Of a stretch of 64,000 nucleotides of DNA, positions 36,924 to 50,149 are shown in pieces (positions within the stretch are counted from its first letter, which is position 1; every line of letters begins with the position of its first letter). Below the pieces are notes generated by a model. The model was not told where the DNA came from. It worked only from the letters and a program-made list of their open reading frames with translations, and made no database searches. The stretch comes from Phlebopus portentosus. Lineage: Eukaryota; Basidiomycota; Agaricomycetes; Boletales; Boletinellaceae. The stretch lies in assembly GCA_037892935.1 (NCBI GenBank), contig JAYXKI010000015.1:930001-994000 (forward strand), given 5' to 3'. The translations under genes and the position numbers were made by a program.

Positions 36924-39365
36924 ATGTATCGTGAAACCCACAAGTACTTTCTTGGGCCGATGCCCGTTGATGAGTTTCTGGACGCCTTCCTCAAGCCCAC
37001 TCATAACTACGGCACAAGAAGTAACAGCAGTTCTAAAGGGCTCGACTTCCAGATAGATGGCACATGGAGACTTGAAACAATGATGTATGAGCCTCTGGTG
37101 CGTGCATTCTTTCAATACAATTTATCTCGCCGCTAACCATATCCCACCAGGTGGCTGCGCTAGAGAAACTCAACCTCAGTAATCTTTGCTTCAAGATTAC
37201 TGCTAAGAATGGCGACCCAGATTGGGTTGTTGAGGATCTGGCTCCGGACATCTCTGTTTATAGTAAAGATCGTTGGAACAACAGACTTCGAGCGAAGACC
37301 GATTTCGACAAAGATCATTCGGATACCGACTTCTCCTCTATGGAAGTGCCCACTGAAATCAAATTACGTGCCAGGAGTGATCCATTCAAAGATCTTAAAG
37401 ATGGAGACGACGTGACAAAGCACCAGTTTGTCAGGACTGATAATGCGTCGCAGGAAATAATCGGACAGATCTCTGCCTACGCGTCTGCGCAAATGGGAAT
37501 GACGTTCCGAACTCACTGTTTCTCCGTTTTCATTGCCGGTAATATTGCTCGTCTGATTCGCTGGGACAGGGCCGGTGCAGTTGTCACCAGATCATTCAAG
37601 TATATGGAGATTCCCTGGCTTCTGGATTTCTTCAAGCGCTATGACAGATTATCGGAATTCCAGCGTGGATGGGATCGGACTGTCCATCCCTTGAAGCTAT
37701 CGGAAGCGAGCAAGGCCCGTGACGCGCTAATCCAGCAGCAATTCAGCAACGAAACTGAGGAAGAATTTGAAGAACGGTCTGCATACTTCCGAAATGCGAG
37801 ATATTACAAGTTTCTTGTCCCGGTCCTTCCAAAGGGTCAGGAAACATGCGCAGTGCGAGCGAAGACCCTTATAGGTGCTTTCCCGAGACGATGGGCATGC
37901 TCATTGCTAGGTCGCAACTCACGCGGGACACCTGTTTACGACCCAGAAACCGGCGGAATCCATTGGCTTAAGGATTCCTGGAGAATCGACATGAAAACGG
38001 TTGTAGTTGAACATGAGTCATATGAAAAAATGGAACAATGCAATGTCCGGAATCTTATCCCATTACTGACTGCCGGTGATGTGCGGCTCCTGGACGAGAT
38101 CTACGAAGAATCGAGTTGCGCTGTGCACACCGATTTAAAGGCTTTTCGAGATGTCGGCTCTTCGGATGCGTCGGCCTCGACTTCTGAGCAAGAGGGACAG
38201 ATGCCCGTCCGTGGACCCGTGTACAATACGACCCATTGCACTGTGACTGACAAGCTGATCGGCGAAGACTGGGTTTGCGGCGACAAGACGTTCTTCTGGC
38301 AGAGCATGCTTGGATATTCCCAGTATCGGATCGTTCTTAGAGACGTCGGACGCGATTTAACATCGTTTCCATCCACGACGGTACTCTTACGGGCAATTGC
38401 GGATGCAGTAATATGTAAGTGCGGAAACTGACCTACTGGCAGCTCGAATTGCTAACGTTCCGCGCAGGCCACTGTGACGCCTTGTTCGGAGCAGAAATCC
38501 TCCATCGAGACATAAGCCCGAGCAACGTGTTAATTATGGATGATGGCACGGGTAGATTGATTGACTGGGATCTCTGTAGACATGCCAACCAGCGTCAATC
38601 CCATCGACCGGGTCGTACTGTGAGTTTGTTTTATTACTCTTTGTCTGCCGGTGAATCATATGTTCTGTCTAGGGCACATGGCAGTTTATATCCGGAGCGC
38701 TCCTAGCATCTCCGAAGACGAAGATCCACGACTATGCAGACGATCTGGAGTCTTTCCTTCATACGTTAACATTCACATTAGTTCGATTCTCGACCTCATC
38801 ATTAGATTCTGATGAGCTATCCTATTTCCTGGAAATGTTCGATGAAGAGAAAGAGCACTCCGATGGTAGGGCCAGGGGAGGCAGTGTGAAGGGCTTTCGG
38901 TTGGCCGCAGGCGGCTATGTTGCGAACTTGGACTTCCCCGGCCGTCCTAGGCTGCGCAAACTTTTGCTGGACTTTTCTCGTCTGTTCAGGTCGGTCTATA
39001 CTTATGACCCAACTGAGGAGACAGGGGCAGAGGTTCAGCTGCTAAAGACGAAGGAGGGCGGAGGGCTGAAGATAAACGGAATGATTCTTGAGCTTCTCAG
39101 GTCCGTGGAAGAATTCAAGGACTGGATACAAAATTTTAGGTCGAAGAAAGTTAATATCACGTCTTCGACCGGGTCTGGTGTCCAAAAGGGAAAACGGACT
39201 CGGAACGAGCGTATGCCATTTCAGCGGACCTCTTACATGTCCACTGGTTTATCGGAAATTATGGATGCCATACCGGAAGGGAATGAGAATGATCGAGTTC
39301 AGGAGGAGGAAGGGGGAGAAGATCGGAAGGCAAAGAGGATCCGTTCTGATGTCGGAACGGATTGA
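36924..39365 (+). CDS. FunK1-type kinase copy E, original start frame lost
   Basis: Exons 3-5 (37151-38414, 38468-38619, 38673-39365) are intact and encode the PD...ExK region, WLKDSW, HRD, DWD and GTWQF motifs. The original start is ATG 36672 in the 8-nt exon 36672-36679. Exon 2, from 36741, carries two extra bases (GCTCTCCC against GCTCCC), which bring a stop nine codons in. The first downstream in-frame ATG is 36924 (MYRETHKYFLG), which would give a protein lacking the Ser/Pro-rich N-terminus but keeping all recognised motifs. Copy E is thus either an N-terminally shortened kinase or a young pseudogene. It is the only kinase copy with no C2H2 partner. Confidence 0.65.
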
Positions 39366-39580
39366 TGGCAAGTCGTTCATGAGGGCAGGTATATTCTGTA
39401 ATATTGCTGTGTAGTGTATTTGGTCATTCTGTATAATTTGCCACCGCGAGTCGGTTGTGTTATTGGTTCGTGTTAATTAATCCTAAACGGACCCGAAGTA
39501 GAATCCGAAGGTTCGCGATGCGTGAAAGTATATATATATATAATCGAGGGACAGCTCTACTTACTATTGACCGGGAATCT

Positions 39581-40187
39581 ATCTTTTTCCGAGTAAAAAA
39601 AGGCTTGAATGCATTGATTTTTTTCTCTCTTCATTGTAAGGCCGTCTAAAATTGCTATCTCGCCTCCGGTATTCACATAATTATCAAATCTGTTGTGTTC
39701 GCGAAAAGATCAAAACCTCTTATTCTGAATCATGATTCGACTGAGCAGAGCAACAGTACTTATTCATAGTGATGGTGATGATTGATGATAATCATTGTCA
39801 TCGCCATGACATACATACTTGAGGTTCCTGTGGTCGCCGTTGTTGAGGAAGATCTGTCTGTCACCTGGACGACAAGCTATCGCAGCTATGCTGTACACTC
39901 CGTCCGTTCTCCGAGCCCGGCGTCATTGTTCTGTGGGGTTTCAAAGCGAGGAAACTCTGGAGTTCATGGTTCGCACGTGCATATCTCATCTGATTTACGT
40001 GCATGGACGGTGATTGTACAATTTTGCAACGGTAAGCGTGTAAGAAAAAAGTTCTATTGTCCTATAGTCAATATTCATAGCAGGTTCATCCTTTTTTTTG
40101 CCTTTTCCCCTTTCCTAGAGAGCGCGACAATTAGACCCTAAAATTAATTTGAAAGGAATCGTGTATGCTTACAACAGCTTATTTGTT
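39581..40187. other. Intergenic region
   Basis: No gene was found. T- and A-rich runs lie near 39,594-39,630 and 40,090-40,120. Short open frames (39,782-40,141) have no family signal. Confidence 0.45.
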
Positions 40188-41911
40188 TCAAACTTCATCT
40201 GAAAACGTTCCTAACATCGTACTGTCCGCGCCGTCCTCTGAGTTGGTCGAGAAGTCATATGCCGAAGGTCGTCCGTAGCGCATATCCGATCCAGTCGTTG
40301 ATAGCGCCTTATCGGTGATTTGCATGCGGACGTTCACCAGAAGGTGTTGACTCATGATGCTTCCTACGGCGAGTGTGAGGCCGATGGAGAGTTCGACATA
40401 GTGTTGCTATTTGAAGGATAAAGATAAGGTTAGCATTGAGAGATAAGGTAAATTGGGAAGGGTAATACCCCGGCATAAGTCCACACAAGCTGACTCATGA
40501 GACAAAAGGCAAATACCCTACAGTCCGCATTTGTGAGCGCCATTCAGCAGTTTTGGCCCATGTCAGTACTCACACGAGAAAATAAAGTATTGAATCTTTC
40601 ACAAGCAGCACCATCAACTGACTCGCTGCACCCATCCCTTTATACTGCTTGAGACTTTGAATCCCCTTGTGCAGAGCAAGGAGGAACATCAGTGCCTCGT
40701 TCGCGAGTTTCGCGACCCATATCTTGTCGTACACCGGCGGAAGTGTTGACCCCTCGCAGATGTACATGTCTGCTCCCGGTCCGAGATACGTCATTTTTTC
40801 TGAGTAGGGGAGAAAGGAGTTCAGAAGATAGATAATAGCATGCACAGTGACGAAGATATATTGACCTTCATCGCCACGGAGTATAATTGTGAGAAAAGTG
40901 GCAAAGGAGGCAATCATGGCTGTAGATGATAGTATTATCAGACAGAGGATTTTGCGGCTGCCTTGGTACAGAGCATATACTCTGAGTTGAAGGACGACTG
41001 AATACACATTAATTTTACGCTTGACTATGAAAAGAAGAAATAGCTTACAATCTGTAGCGAGAGCGATAACAACAGCAGATACCCAATAGAAGATATTTCT
41101 CGCAGAGCCTGTGCATGTTGTTAGTGTCCTATAGTGATACGAATCTAGTAGAAGAGTACACATACACCTGAGGGAACACATCAGTAAGGGTTATCAATAT
41201 AAGCCTCCTATCACATGCGATTTAGAAGTTAGATTCTCTTACATCTGGAAAGAGAATAGGAGCGTAAGTCGGTCAAAATCCATACGAGAAGGAAAAATGA
41301 ACATACCTCCGGGGTAGACCCGGGAATATATAGGCCTGAACCGAGTAAGACTTTTCAGTCGGATCCCTTATACTGAAGGCGACTGCTGCTTTTCTCACCA
41401 ATATTTAATAATCTACTCGTGATATTAGTGTCTCTCCAATAGAAGTAGATAGCTATGACACTCACACAGTGCTGAACAACGTGCAGTAGCGAAGCTATTA
41501 GAGAAAAGATGTTAGGTATGACACTCGAGTAGGTGATTCAGAAAACGTACGACAAAATATAATGTTTTGCCGATCCCCTGGCCGGCTCGCTGATGTCCAA
41601 TAAGCATTGAATCACTAACGACTTCTAAAGAAGTCGTACTTACCCACATGACAGAGACTTCGCTGTCGAGTGTAAGAACTAGACGATTCATGATCAGCCC
41701 TCATTCTTCAAAGGCAAGAGACAAACACTACGATAGTTGTATATGTACAACACCATCGAGGACACTGTATGAAAGGACGTTAGAGTCACCCCACCATTCA
41801 TGAGGTAGAGAACCTACAGCTGAAGAGTTTGACTAATTGTACGATTTGAACGAACTCCACAAACCCTTCAACGACACTACCGATAGTGGGCATGGGAGCA
41901 CTGCTCGCCAT
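40188..41911 (-). CDS. DUF6533-type multi-pass membrane protein
   Basis: Hand-spliced minus-strand gene. Clear 5' exons are 41911-41818, 41764-41732, 41678-41644, 41589-41551 and 41494-41468, giving the family N-terminus NYLLTLDSEVSVMW...GKTLYFVLRYCTLFST. Further exons include about 41108-41049 (FYWVSAVVIALATD), 40997-40866 (LQLRVYALYQGSRKIL) and 40799-40576 (EALMFLLALHKGIQ). Last come a short exon near 40,515-40,470 and an exon ending at TGA 40190-40188. The LLTLD, RYxxLF and LRVYALY motifs identify DUF6533, an uncharacterised basidiomycete family with about seven helices. The segment 41,109-41,467 holds one or more exons I could not place. It is divergent from the NLR-like gene. Function is unknown; a sensory or transport role would be a guess. 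Confidence 0.72.
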
Positions 41912-43996
41912 GCTTAATTAGAGCTCTAGTGAATAGGGTACAAGGTATATGTACAAGAAGGGAATCGCGGGTTGCTGTCCAAAGGTCCGCAGCCTCTTGG
42001 GGGAGTCCGGCTTTATAAACGCCGCCCGAGAAGTGTCAAGACGAACTTAGAACAGACACGATCTCAGAAGTTTGTACCGCCGCAGATCAAGATGGAATCA
42101 ATTGTGTATCCACGTAACGAAGAAAGACATCTAGGGCAATGATCCACAAAGGGCACGGAGGGCGAAAGTCCGGAGACCTTGTGCGCAGCATCAGATGGAG
42201 CCCGAGCGGATTGCTCTTCAAATTATCGTGGCTTCCATAACCGACCTCAAGAGTGGCTCAGCAGCGGTGGGAGGTTGATTCAGTACAGCAATAGGTGAAT
42301 CTGAGTCCTCTCAGCATCTGATCTCTGCCTTGGCTTCGCGCACGAAGGACACGAGACGCGGGAGCATCATTGTCAGATCAAGAGCAGCTGATAATCTTCC
42401 ATGTATGGCAGTTGTAATGGACGTTAGTGGAGAAAAGTCATATAGTCGGACAGGAGACGTGACTGGCTAAGTACAAGGTTGTCTGGCGTGCCTTGCTGAG
42501 CTAAGGTCCACTATTTAGTGGCATGTCTGTAGGTCTGTCTAGTAAACCGGAAGACACCACATTGCGGATGGAGATCTAATCATCAATCCTGACCGCAAGA
42601 AAGGTTTACCCATTCTTGTTTCAGAGAGCCACACATAGGAACAGCTACTTTACAGGCACAACGCCAACAGCAGAAGTCACGCCCATGCCCAGATCCCAAA
42701 TCAAAATCACCTTTGGAAGATCTAACATCCCAAATTGTTTGTGGGACTTCCATCTCGTTACTGCTGTACCTGTTGGCATTAAAGAATGGATATGAAACGA
42801 GCCAGAAAGCGATGAACATGTTAGTACAAGATCGTAGGCCATTGAATTTCGTTTTTGTAGCTGAGTTTCAATTCAGGATGGTGACCGCATCACGTGCTTT
42901 TCCATGCACAGGGTCCTACCAAGTTCAGTTGCGATATAGCAGTCTCCCATCGGTTGCGTTGCATAGCTCGTTCACATCTGTCAATGGTGTCAATGATGAT
43001 TTGTCCTCGAGCTCAATGCCACCTTTAAACTGTCTTAGCTGTCGGGAAAAGAGTTTGTTTAACTTAACCAGTCCGACAATGGCCGTACCTTGAAGCTGAT
43101 ACGCATACGGGCGTATCGCGAATTCGCCGTATCGTATACGCTATACACGATACGCTGCGGAACTCTACTACCTTCAAGTCTCCGATATGTCGAAGCGACT
43201 CATCAGCATCAAAGATCCGAGTTCATTCTGGTGAACTGCAATGTGCACCGAAATGAGGATCAGTTCTTGGTCGAGCGGCGGCGCCAAACGGTGCATCAGA
43301 TGGCTTTTGAGCAATGATGGTACAATCGTGACGCGGCACGGACGGTATCATTAGCTGTCTTGCAACAAAAGAAGTGCACCGCACCGCACATGTCCGACAA
43401 ATCTCAGGTCATGAATAAATACAACCTAGAACGAGGTGAGTACGTGAATATTGCTAGACCACACTGGTGTTCACGAGCGGCGTTTCTCTCGTAGATACCT
43501 AGGATGAGACACTTTAATTTTTCAAATCCATCCTCTCGTATTATGAGGGATTTTCTCTGCTCCAAAGGATAACGGTTTGTCGTCTCGTCTCGTGGTTCCC
43601 CTACATATAGACGGGTCTTAAGGGTCTCCTTTAGTCAAGGAAGCCTCTCCGCTCATCAAGGAGCATCGAAACTTCTGGTAATAACCTTCTCACGATTTCC
43701 GCTTCTCTTTTCTAGTCTTGATGACAGCAAAAGCGGCGATATTGAGATTCGTTGGAAAAAGAGCAAGCGATGGGACCAACTTGACGCAGCTTTTCACCTC
43801 ATACCACACCCCAAAATTCGACGAAGCAAGTCCCAAGGGTGCGTTCGACGTCTCCAAAACCTAGGTCACGTCTTAGCGCCTTCAATGCTCCGGGAAGAGC
43901 GGCGCCGTGGAGTTGCTTGCGCAATACAAGTTCATCATTGGTAATCGTCCACGTGTGCTTCATGCAGGTATTTAAGTTGATGCAGTATTGCTCAAA
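41912..43996. other. Intergenic region between divergent genes
   Basis: No confident gene was found in about 2.1 kb. It holds a dense cluster of CGTATCG/CGATACG words (43,111-43,155) and scattered open frames (42,583-42,842, 42,713-43,093) without family signal. An ATG at 43,721 opens a 47-codon frame just upstream of the NLR-like gene and could be an alternative first exon. Confidence 0.4.
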
Positions 43997-46900
43997 ATGG
44001 AGCTGTTGTTTCTCCAGCATGTCCCACTCAACGCACTATTCCGTACAAGGCCAGTTGCGTTTTCTCTCGTCATTTTATCTTGTCTGACAAGTTTTGAAGT
44101 GGTCGGTGTTCGAGGTGTCCATGAAAGGATAAAGGAACGCAGGCTATACGTGGGAATCAAACTCAACCAGGTTGCTCATTATACGGGTATCGTCGACGAT
44201 GATGGAAAACCTACTTCGGATGCCACATTCACGTTGTAAGCGCCGTGAATACTTCATCTAGTAAGGTGACAAACAACGAATTACGTCTAGTTCTTGCTCG
44301 GATGTTCCTAATGCGCTCGACATCCGTCTGAAAGAATCAAGGTTACTCGGTCCGGATCGGATCATCGGCCGCGACGTTATCAACGTCGAACAGGCATTAC
44401 AGGATACTGCGGTGTACAATGGTGAGTAGATTTTGAAAGGAGCTGGAGATACAACTCATACGGTGGATTAGACGAACTTTGTATTACTCCGGAAGCTGGG
44501 TTCGATGCAGGGTCCCCTACATGTGTTGCCATAATCACCATCTGTCTCAAGAAGATAGATAATCTGGCACAAGCGAGAGTGGACGTCGAGACTGCCGAAC
44601 AAAGCTTGCGGAAGATTCGGACATGGGCAGACAAAACGGAGTCCACGGACCACGTTCTTGGGCTTGTTGTCGAAGTAGCAGATAAGCTTCTCGCCGCCGC
44701 GGACGAAGTCGTAAAGGTAAACCCATACTCATACTTACCTGTTCAAGATTTAACCGTGCCTCAGATCCATCCCCTAATTGACTTGTCGTGGAAGGCATCC
44801 ACCGTTCTCTATAGGGTTCGTTATACATGCGATGAGGGATACCATATCAAACCTGACACTATTCCGCAGGTCGTATCACATCAGTTTAAGACTGATGCAG
44901 AACTTATTGACTTGATTGATAACATGAGGAAGGCTTTCGATTTCTCTGCAGAAGCAAGGAGACTAAACGACAAAGCCGACATGCTGAAGCCGATAATCAA
45001 GAAATTACTCGATGTAACTGTCGAATGCTCTCGCTTCGTGAAAGAATATACTGAACATAAGTTCCTTGGTACGCTCGCCCTCTTAACGTGTGCTTACTTC
45101 AACTAGACCCTCTTATAGGACGCATGATACGTATGGTAAATGGATACAGGATAGATGAGTACAAAGCGCGCTTCGCCGTTCTCAGGGAAGATTTGGATTC
45201 TGCTATTGGATACAATGTGGCTCATGTCACCGATGAAATTCGTACGCCAAGTTTGTCTATATCTAACCTAGCCGGTGCTGATTGCTAAACACAGAGTTAC
45301 AACAACAGCTCGATGTATTACTCGAACCTATTAAATCGGACGCATCCGATTTATCTATTCGTCCTCGATGCCTCAAAGGAACTCGCAAGGAATATTTGGA
45401 TTCAATCATGAAATTCTTGTTCTCAGAGGCAGCTCCAAACGTCCTGTGGCTGACTGGAGCTGCGGGATCGGGGAAGAGTGCTATTGCGGCAACTGCTGTG
45501 GACAAATGCGGAGATAAAGGCTTGCAACCTACCTACCTGTTCTTTGAACGGGAAAGGAACGAGTATAGGTCTATTATTCGGACTATTGCTTACAAGTTGG
45601 CGTTGCGTAGTCCATCCATTTCACGACGCATAAACATGGCCATCAGCGAAAACAAGAATGTCATCGGTAGTGTACCAAAGAAGCAATTCGAAGAGCTACT
45701 CCTCAAGCCACTATGCGGAAGCGAGGACGAAGTCACAGGTCCCATCGTGATCATTCTTGATGCGTTGGATGAATGCGGCTCAATTTCGCAACGTCGAGAC
45801 CTCCTACGATTGCTGAAAACTGATGTTGCTCAGCTTCCGGCGAAAGTTCGCATTCTCATTACGAGTCGACCAGAGCGCGATGTGATGCTAGGCATATCGT
45901 CGAAGAATCATATTCGTCACGTTGAACTAAGGCACACGTCTCGGAATAGCAAGTTGGATGTTGATCTTTACATCAGGAAGGAGCTGAAGGACGCTCTCGA
46001 TGAACCAGTGCAGCGGATAGAAGGTTGGGATGAGAAAATGCGTCGTCTCTCACTTGCTGCAGGAGGACTTTTCATCTGGGCGTCCACGGTGGTCAAGATG
46101 GTGCAGAATTCCGATAATCCAAGGCGGCAGTTAGAGAAACTTCTGGACAACATCCCTGCTGTTGGCACGTCCGGCGTTGACGTATTATATGCGGGAGCAC
46201 TCAGTGAGTCCGGAATTTCATGGGATGACGCGGAATCCAGAAACCGTTTTACGAGAGTTATGGGAGTCATTCTTATTGCGAAGGAAGCCATGTCCGATAA
46301 CGTTATTGAATCCTTTCTCGGCCTTGAATCGGGCATGGGACGTCTGACTTTGGGAAGTCTGCGCTCTGTGCTCTCTTACAGACCCCGGAAGCCCGTTCAC
46401 GTTCATCACGCGTCGTTCGCTGACTACCTTCTGTCGCGCGAGAGATCTGGCGGCAGACCATGGCACATTGATGAGCACCATCAGAAACAGGCCCTCACTG
46501 AATTATGCCTTGGTATCATGGCAAGGAACTTGCGCTTCAACATGTGCAATATTAGAACGTCATATATCCGCAACAAGGAGGTGCCTGGGTTACAGGAACG
46601 CGTCAAGCAGAGAATCCATCCCCATCTGGAGTACGCTTGCCGTTATTGGTCCGTTCATCTATGCGAGGTTTCCCAATCCTTCATTTCAACTACATTGCTG
46701 GATCAGTTGAAAGTATTTGCAAATTTCCACCTGCTGTATTGGCTCGAGGTGCTCAGTTTGACGGGTAATTTCAATCGCGTTGCCGCCCGGGCTCTATACG
46801 AAGCTAGTCTATGGACCTCAGTCAGTCCTTCCGTGATTTTTAGTGTTGCTTACTCTCACGTTCTTTCAGCCAATCGACTCGGAAATTTCATCGCTCCTAT

Positions 46901-49212
46901 GGGCTGGGTATAGACTAGCCAGCGTATTTGCATACCCGATCTCTGAAAGCGTTCCTCACATATACCTTTCTGCGATTTCTCTTTGGAAGGGCGAATCACT
47001 TATCGCGGATCGTTATTCAAGGACCCATCCAGTGGTCCGGGCGCATCGATCAGGAACTAGAGTACCTACCCAGTGTATAAAGGTCTTTGAAGGACCCGGG
47101 AGTACTGTCACGTCAGTGACATTCTCTCCGGACGGAAGACGCATCGTGTCTGGCTGTCGCGGTGCCGCCATTCATATTTGGAATGCTTACACCGGAGAAC
47201 TGGTCGCGGGTCCTATCAATGGGCACAGAGGAGAAGTTTGTACGGTCGCGTTTTCTCCTGTGGGAAAATACATCGCCTCAGGTTCTAGAGATGCGACGGT
47301 TCGCGTCTGGGACTCCACTACTGGCAAGCTTGCTTCCGGACCGTTCGAGGGGCACGAAGACGCGGTTACATCCGTTTCATTCTCAGTTGATGGTAAACGT
47401 GTTGTCTCAGGCTCTGATGACTCTACGATTCGCGTCTGGGATGTCAGGAGCGGTTCCATCGTCTCAGATCCTTACCGTGGGCACACAGACCGCGTAACGT
47501 CTGTCATGTTTTCACCCAATGGAAAACACGTTGTATCGGGCTCTCGCGACAAGACGATCCACCTCTGGAGTGTAGAAACCGGAAAACTAGTCTCTGGACC
47601 ATTTAAGGGACACACAAAAGCCGTCATGTCAGTAGCGGTGTCGCCTGACGGGAAACATATCGTCTCGGGTTCTCTGGATAAAACAATCCGTGTATGGAAC
47701 GCTTACGGTCGCAGGCACGTCTTAAATACATTCAAAGGACATATGGATGGAGTAATGTCAGTTGCATACTCTCGCGATGGGAAATTTATCGTCTCGGGTT
47801 CTCAAGATAGGACAGCTGGCGTTTGGGATGCCGAAAGCGGCGAGATCACTTCGGGTCCGTTCAAAGGGCACTCGCTCTGTGTCCAGTCGGTTGCGTTTTC
47901 GAGTGACGGGAAGCGGGTTATTTCAGGCTCGACGGATACTACAATTCGTATGTGGGATTGCTCTGACGACAACCATAATTCTGGTCCGTTGAAGGGGCAC
48001 ACAGAATCCGTTCTTTCTGTAGCGTTCTCGACCGATGGGAAGAGTGTTGTGTCAGGGTCTCGAGATAGATCTGTCCGGGTGTGGGACGTCGCCAGCGGAG
48101 ATCTTAGCTTAGGTCCGCTTAGAGGACATGCCTCCTGGGTTATGTCGATGACGTACTGGTCTGACGGGAAGCATATTGTTTCTGGTGCTTCCGACAAAAA
48201 AATTCGCGTCTGGGACGTTGAAACTGGCAGAAGTGCCTCGGGGACAATTGAGAACACAGATGCAGTCACAGCGGTTGCATTCACAGCGAAGAACGGGAGG
48301 CGCGTCGTCTCGGTCTCTCGGGATGGGTCTATTCGCGTCTGGGATGTAGGTAGTGGTAAGTTGGTTACAGGCCCCTTCCATGGACATCGTGGCTGGGTCT
48401 CGTCAATCGCAATCTCTCCGAACGGGAAGCGATTTGCATCGGGATCCGGAGATAAGACCATCTGCATATGGGACACCGACAGTGCGAGACTCGTTGCTGG
48501 TCCGTTCAGAGGGCATACGTGCGCAGTGCGGTGCGTCACATTTTCGCCCAGTGGAAGACTTGTTGCATCGGGATCCAATGACGGGACTGTTCGCATCTGG
48601 AATGCGAATAACGGCAAGCTTGTGTTGAATCCACTCAAGGAGCACACAGAGTTCATTACGTCGATCGCGTTCTCCGCGGACGGAAAACGCATCGTGTCAG
48701 GCTCGAATGATACTTCAATATGTATCTGGGACTCTAACACCGGCAAGCTCGTAGCTGGTCCGCTGCGCGGCCATGGAGAGCGGGTAACGTCGGTTGCGTT
48801 CTCTCCTGATGGAAACCATATTGTCTCAGGTTCCGACGATCGAACGGTCCGAATTTGGAATGTGAACAGCGACGAGGTTAAAACAGACAACGCCGGAAAG
48901 GGTCGAGGGAACATCCCGCCAGGCTCATCCCAGTCTGCCCGTGCTGGAAGAGGCGCAGGCCCAAACGATCGGGAAACGACTAAAAATATCAGAAGACACG
49001 AGAATTTCTCAAACTGGACACTATCTGAAGATGGCTGGGTAACTGGCGAGCAGGGTGAACTGCTTACATGGGTACCAAAAGATATGCAGAGGTCCCTCTT
49101 GTTGCCCCGGAGTCCCGTTATCCTCAGTTGTGATTTCTTGATGAGCTTAGACTTTGCTACTTCTCCGGTGGGAAAGAATTGGCCCAGAGGATACGATTTG
49201 CGTTGCCAATGA
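43997..49212 (+). CDS. C2 / helical / NACHT / WD40 NLR-like receptor, about 1,622 aa
   Basis: STAND-class NTPase of the fungal NLR type; such proteins are regarded as candidates for non-self recognition and programmed cell death. Exons 43997-44235, 44291-44421, 44472-44716, 44765-44815, 44870-45068, 45107-45241, 45295-46820 and 46870-49212 join in frame. Residues 1-150 are a C2-like fold ending in RIIGRDVINVEQALQD. Residues 150-330 are alpha-helical. The NACHT domain has Walker A GAAGSGKS (388-395), Walker B VIILDALDE (about 484) and TSRPE (about 523). A helical linker follows, then 14 WD40 repeats (about 911-1510), enough for two seven-bladed propellers. The tail DGWVTGEQGELLTWVP is typical of agaricomycete NLRs. 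No break was found. The first exon is uncertain. The ligand is unknown; WD40 blades are the usual sensor part in this family. Confidence 0.88.
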
Positions 49213-50149
49213 GTCTTGTTAACCTGTAGTCATTTTGTGCATGCTACTTCCCTCGATTCGTTACCAACTGTACTACTTACTTCGATTGTGCTCTTTTTTT
49301 TTCGTCAAATATGAGTGACAGGTCGGCGATGCTGTCAGCCAAAAGGCGGCACGCATGCATTCCCATGGCCTGTGTCAAGATGGCTTTGAAGATTAAGGAT
49401 GCTCTTGGTTTATGTCTAGAAGATGACGGAGGTGCGATGTGCATAGACTCACAAGCAGACATCTTATCTCTGAACTGATACCTGTGGCGCAGACCATCTG
49501 TATTGACCTTGCTCCACGTGAGAATCTCTCAACTGCGGCACCCTTGCGCAGGTAAACACAGACGATCTATCCTCATCTACACTAAGCCCTGGAACAGATC
49601 ATCTATTCTAAGTTTCCCCCAGGTCTGTCTAGATTGTCTAGTTTGACCTACCTAGGGTGGGTGACCTTCATAGATTTGCTCAACGCACAGATGTTCTTGT
49701 ATTCACGCTTACTTCCGCATACGCGTTGTAAGCATGTAGTACAAGTGTCTCCTGGCATAGGGAGTTCCCCAAAAGGATGATAATACAAGATTCAAAAAAA
49801 AAAAAAAAAAAGAAGAGAGAAGCTCAGCGTAGTGATAACAGTGACAGCGATAGTTGCAAGCTGAGTCAAGCGAAGCTTCTGTATACGGGAGGACGATATC
49901 TAGTCCTAGTCATTCCATCAATTTCGATACACTTACTTTTATTTGTTATTGTCTTTATAATATTCCTACATTTCTGCCGCGCATGCAACACAACACACAA
50001 CATAGAAGAAGCATGCAAAGCTTGATCTCGCTGCTCGGGTCACCGAACCTAGAAGAATCGAGCCTACTTACATAGCACAGCCATTCTCAAGGCCACTTCC
50101 GGAACGCCGACAACATCAACAACAACAGCAACAGCAACAACAGTAACAA
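49213..50149. other. Intergenic region with poly(A) and CAA repeats
   Basis: No gene was found. An A run covers about 49,795-49,811. A CAA/CAG-type repeat covers about 50,109-50,157. Reading the repeat in the frame of the following transposase gives a Gln tract interrupted by TAA at 50144-50146. It is therefore either the decayed N-terminal exon of that gene or non-coding repeat. Confidence 0.5.

Larger units (their letters stand above)
35159..39580 (+). repeat. Array unit E, 3'-truncated last unit
   Basis: It contains the fossil exon (about 35,340-35,702), the spacer, kinase E and its 3' flank. Homology fades at about 39,580 and there is no C2H2 gene. This is the right border of the array. 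Confidence 0.75.

Noticed and set aside
42713..43093. 126-aa plus-strand frame between the divergent genes
   Set aside because: No motif, no splice-supported extension and mixed composition.
47802..48914. 370-aa minus-strand frame opposite the WD40 repeats
   Set aside because: It is an antisense shadow of the repetitive WD40 coding sequence, and its periodicity mirrors the blades.
49577..49582. CACTA word as a possible transposon end
   Set aside because: A single five-base match without an inverted partner downstream is expected by chance.
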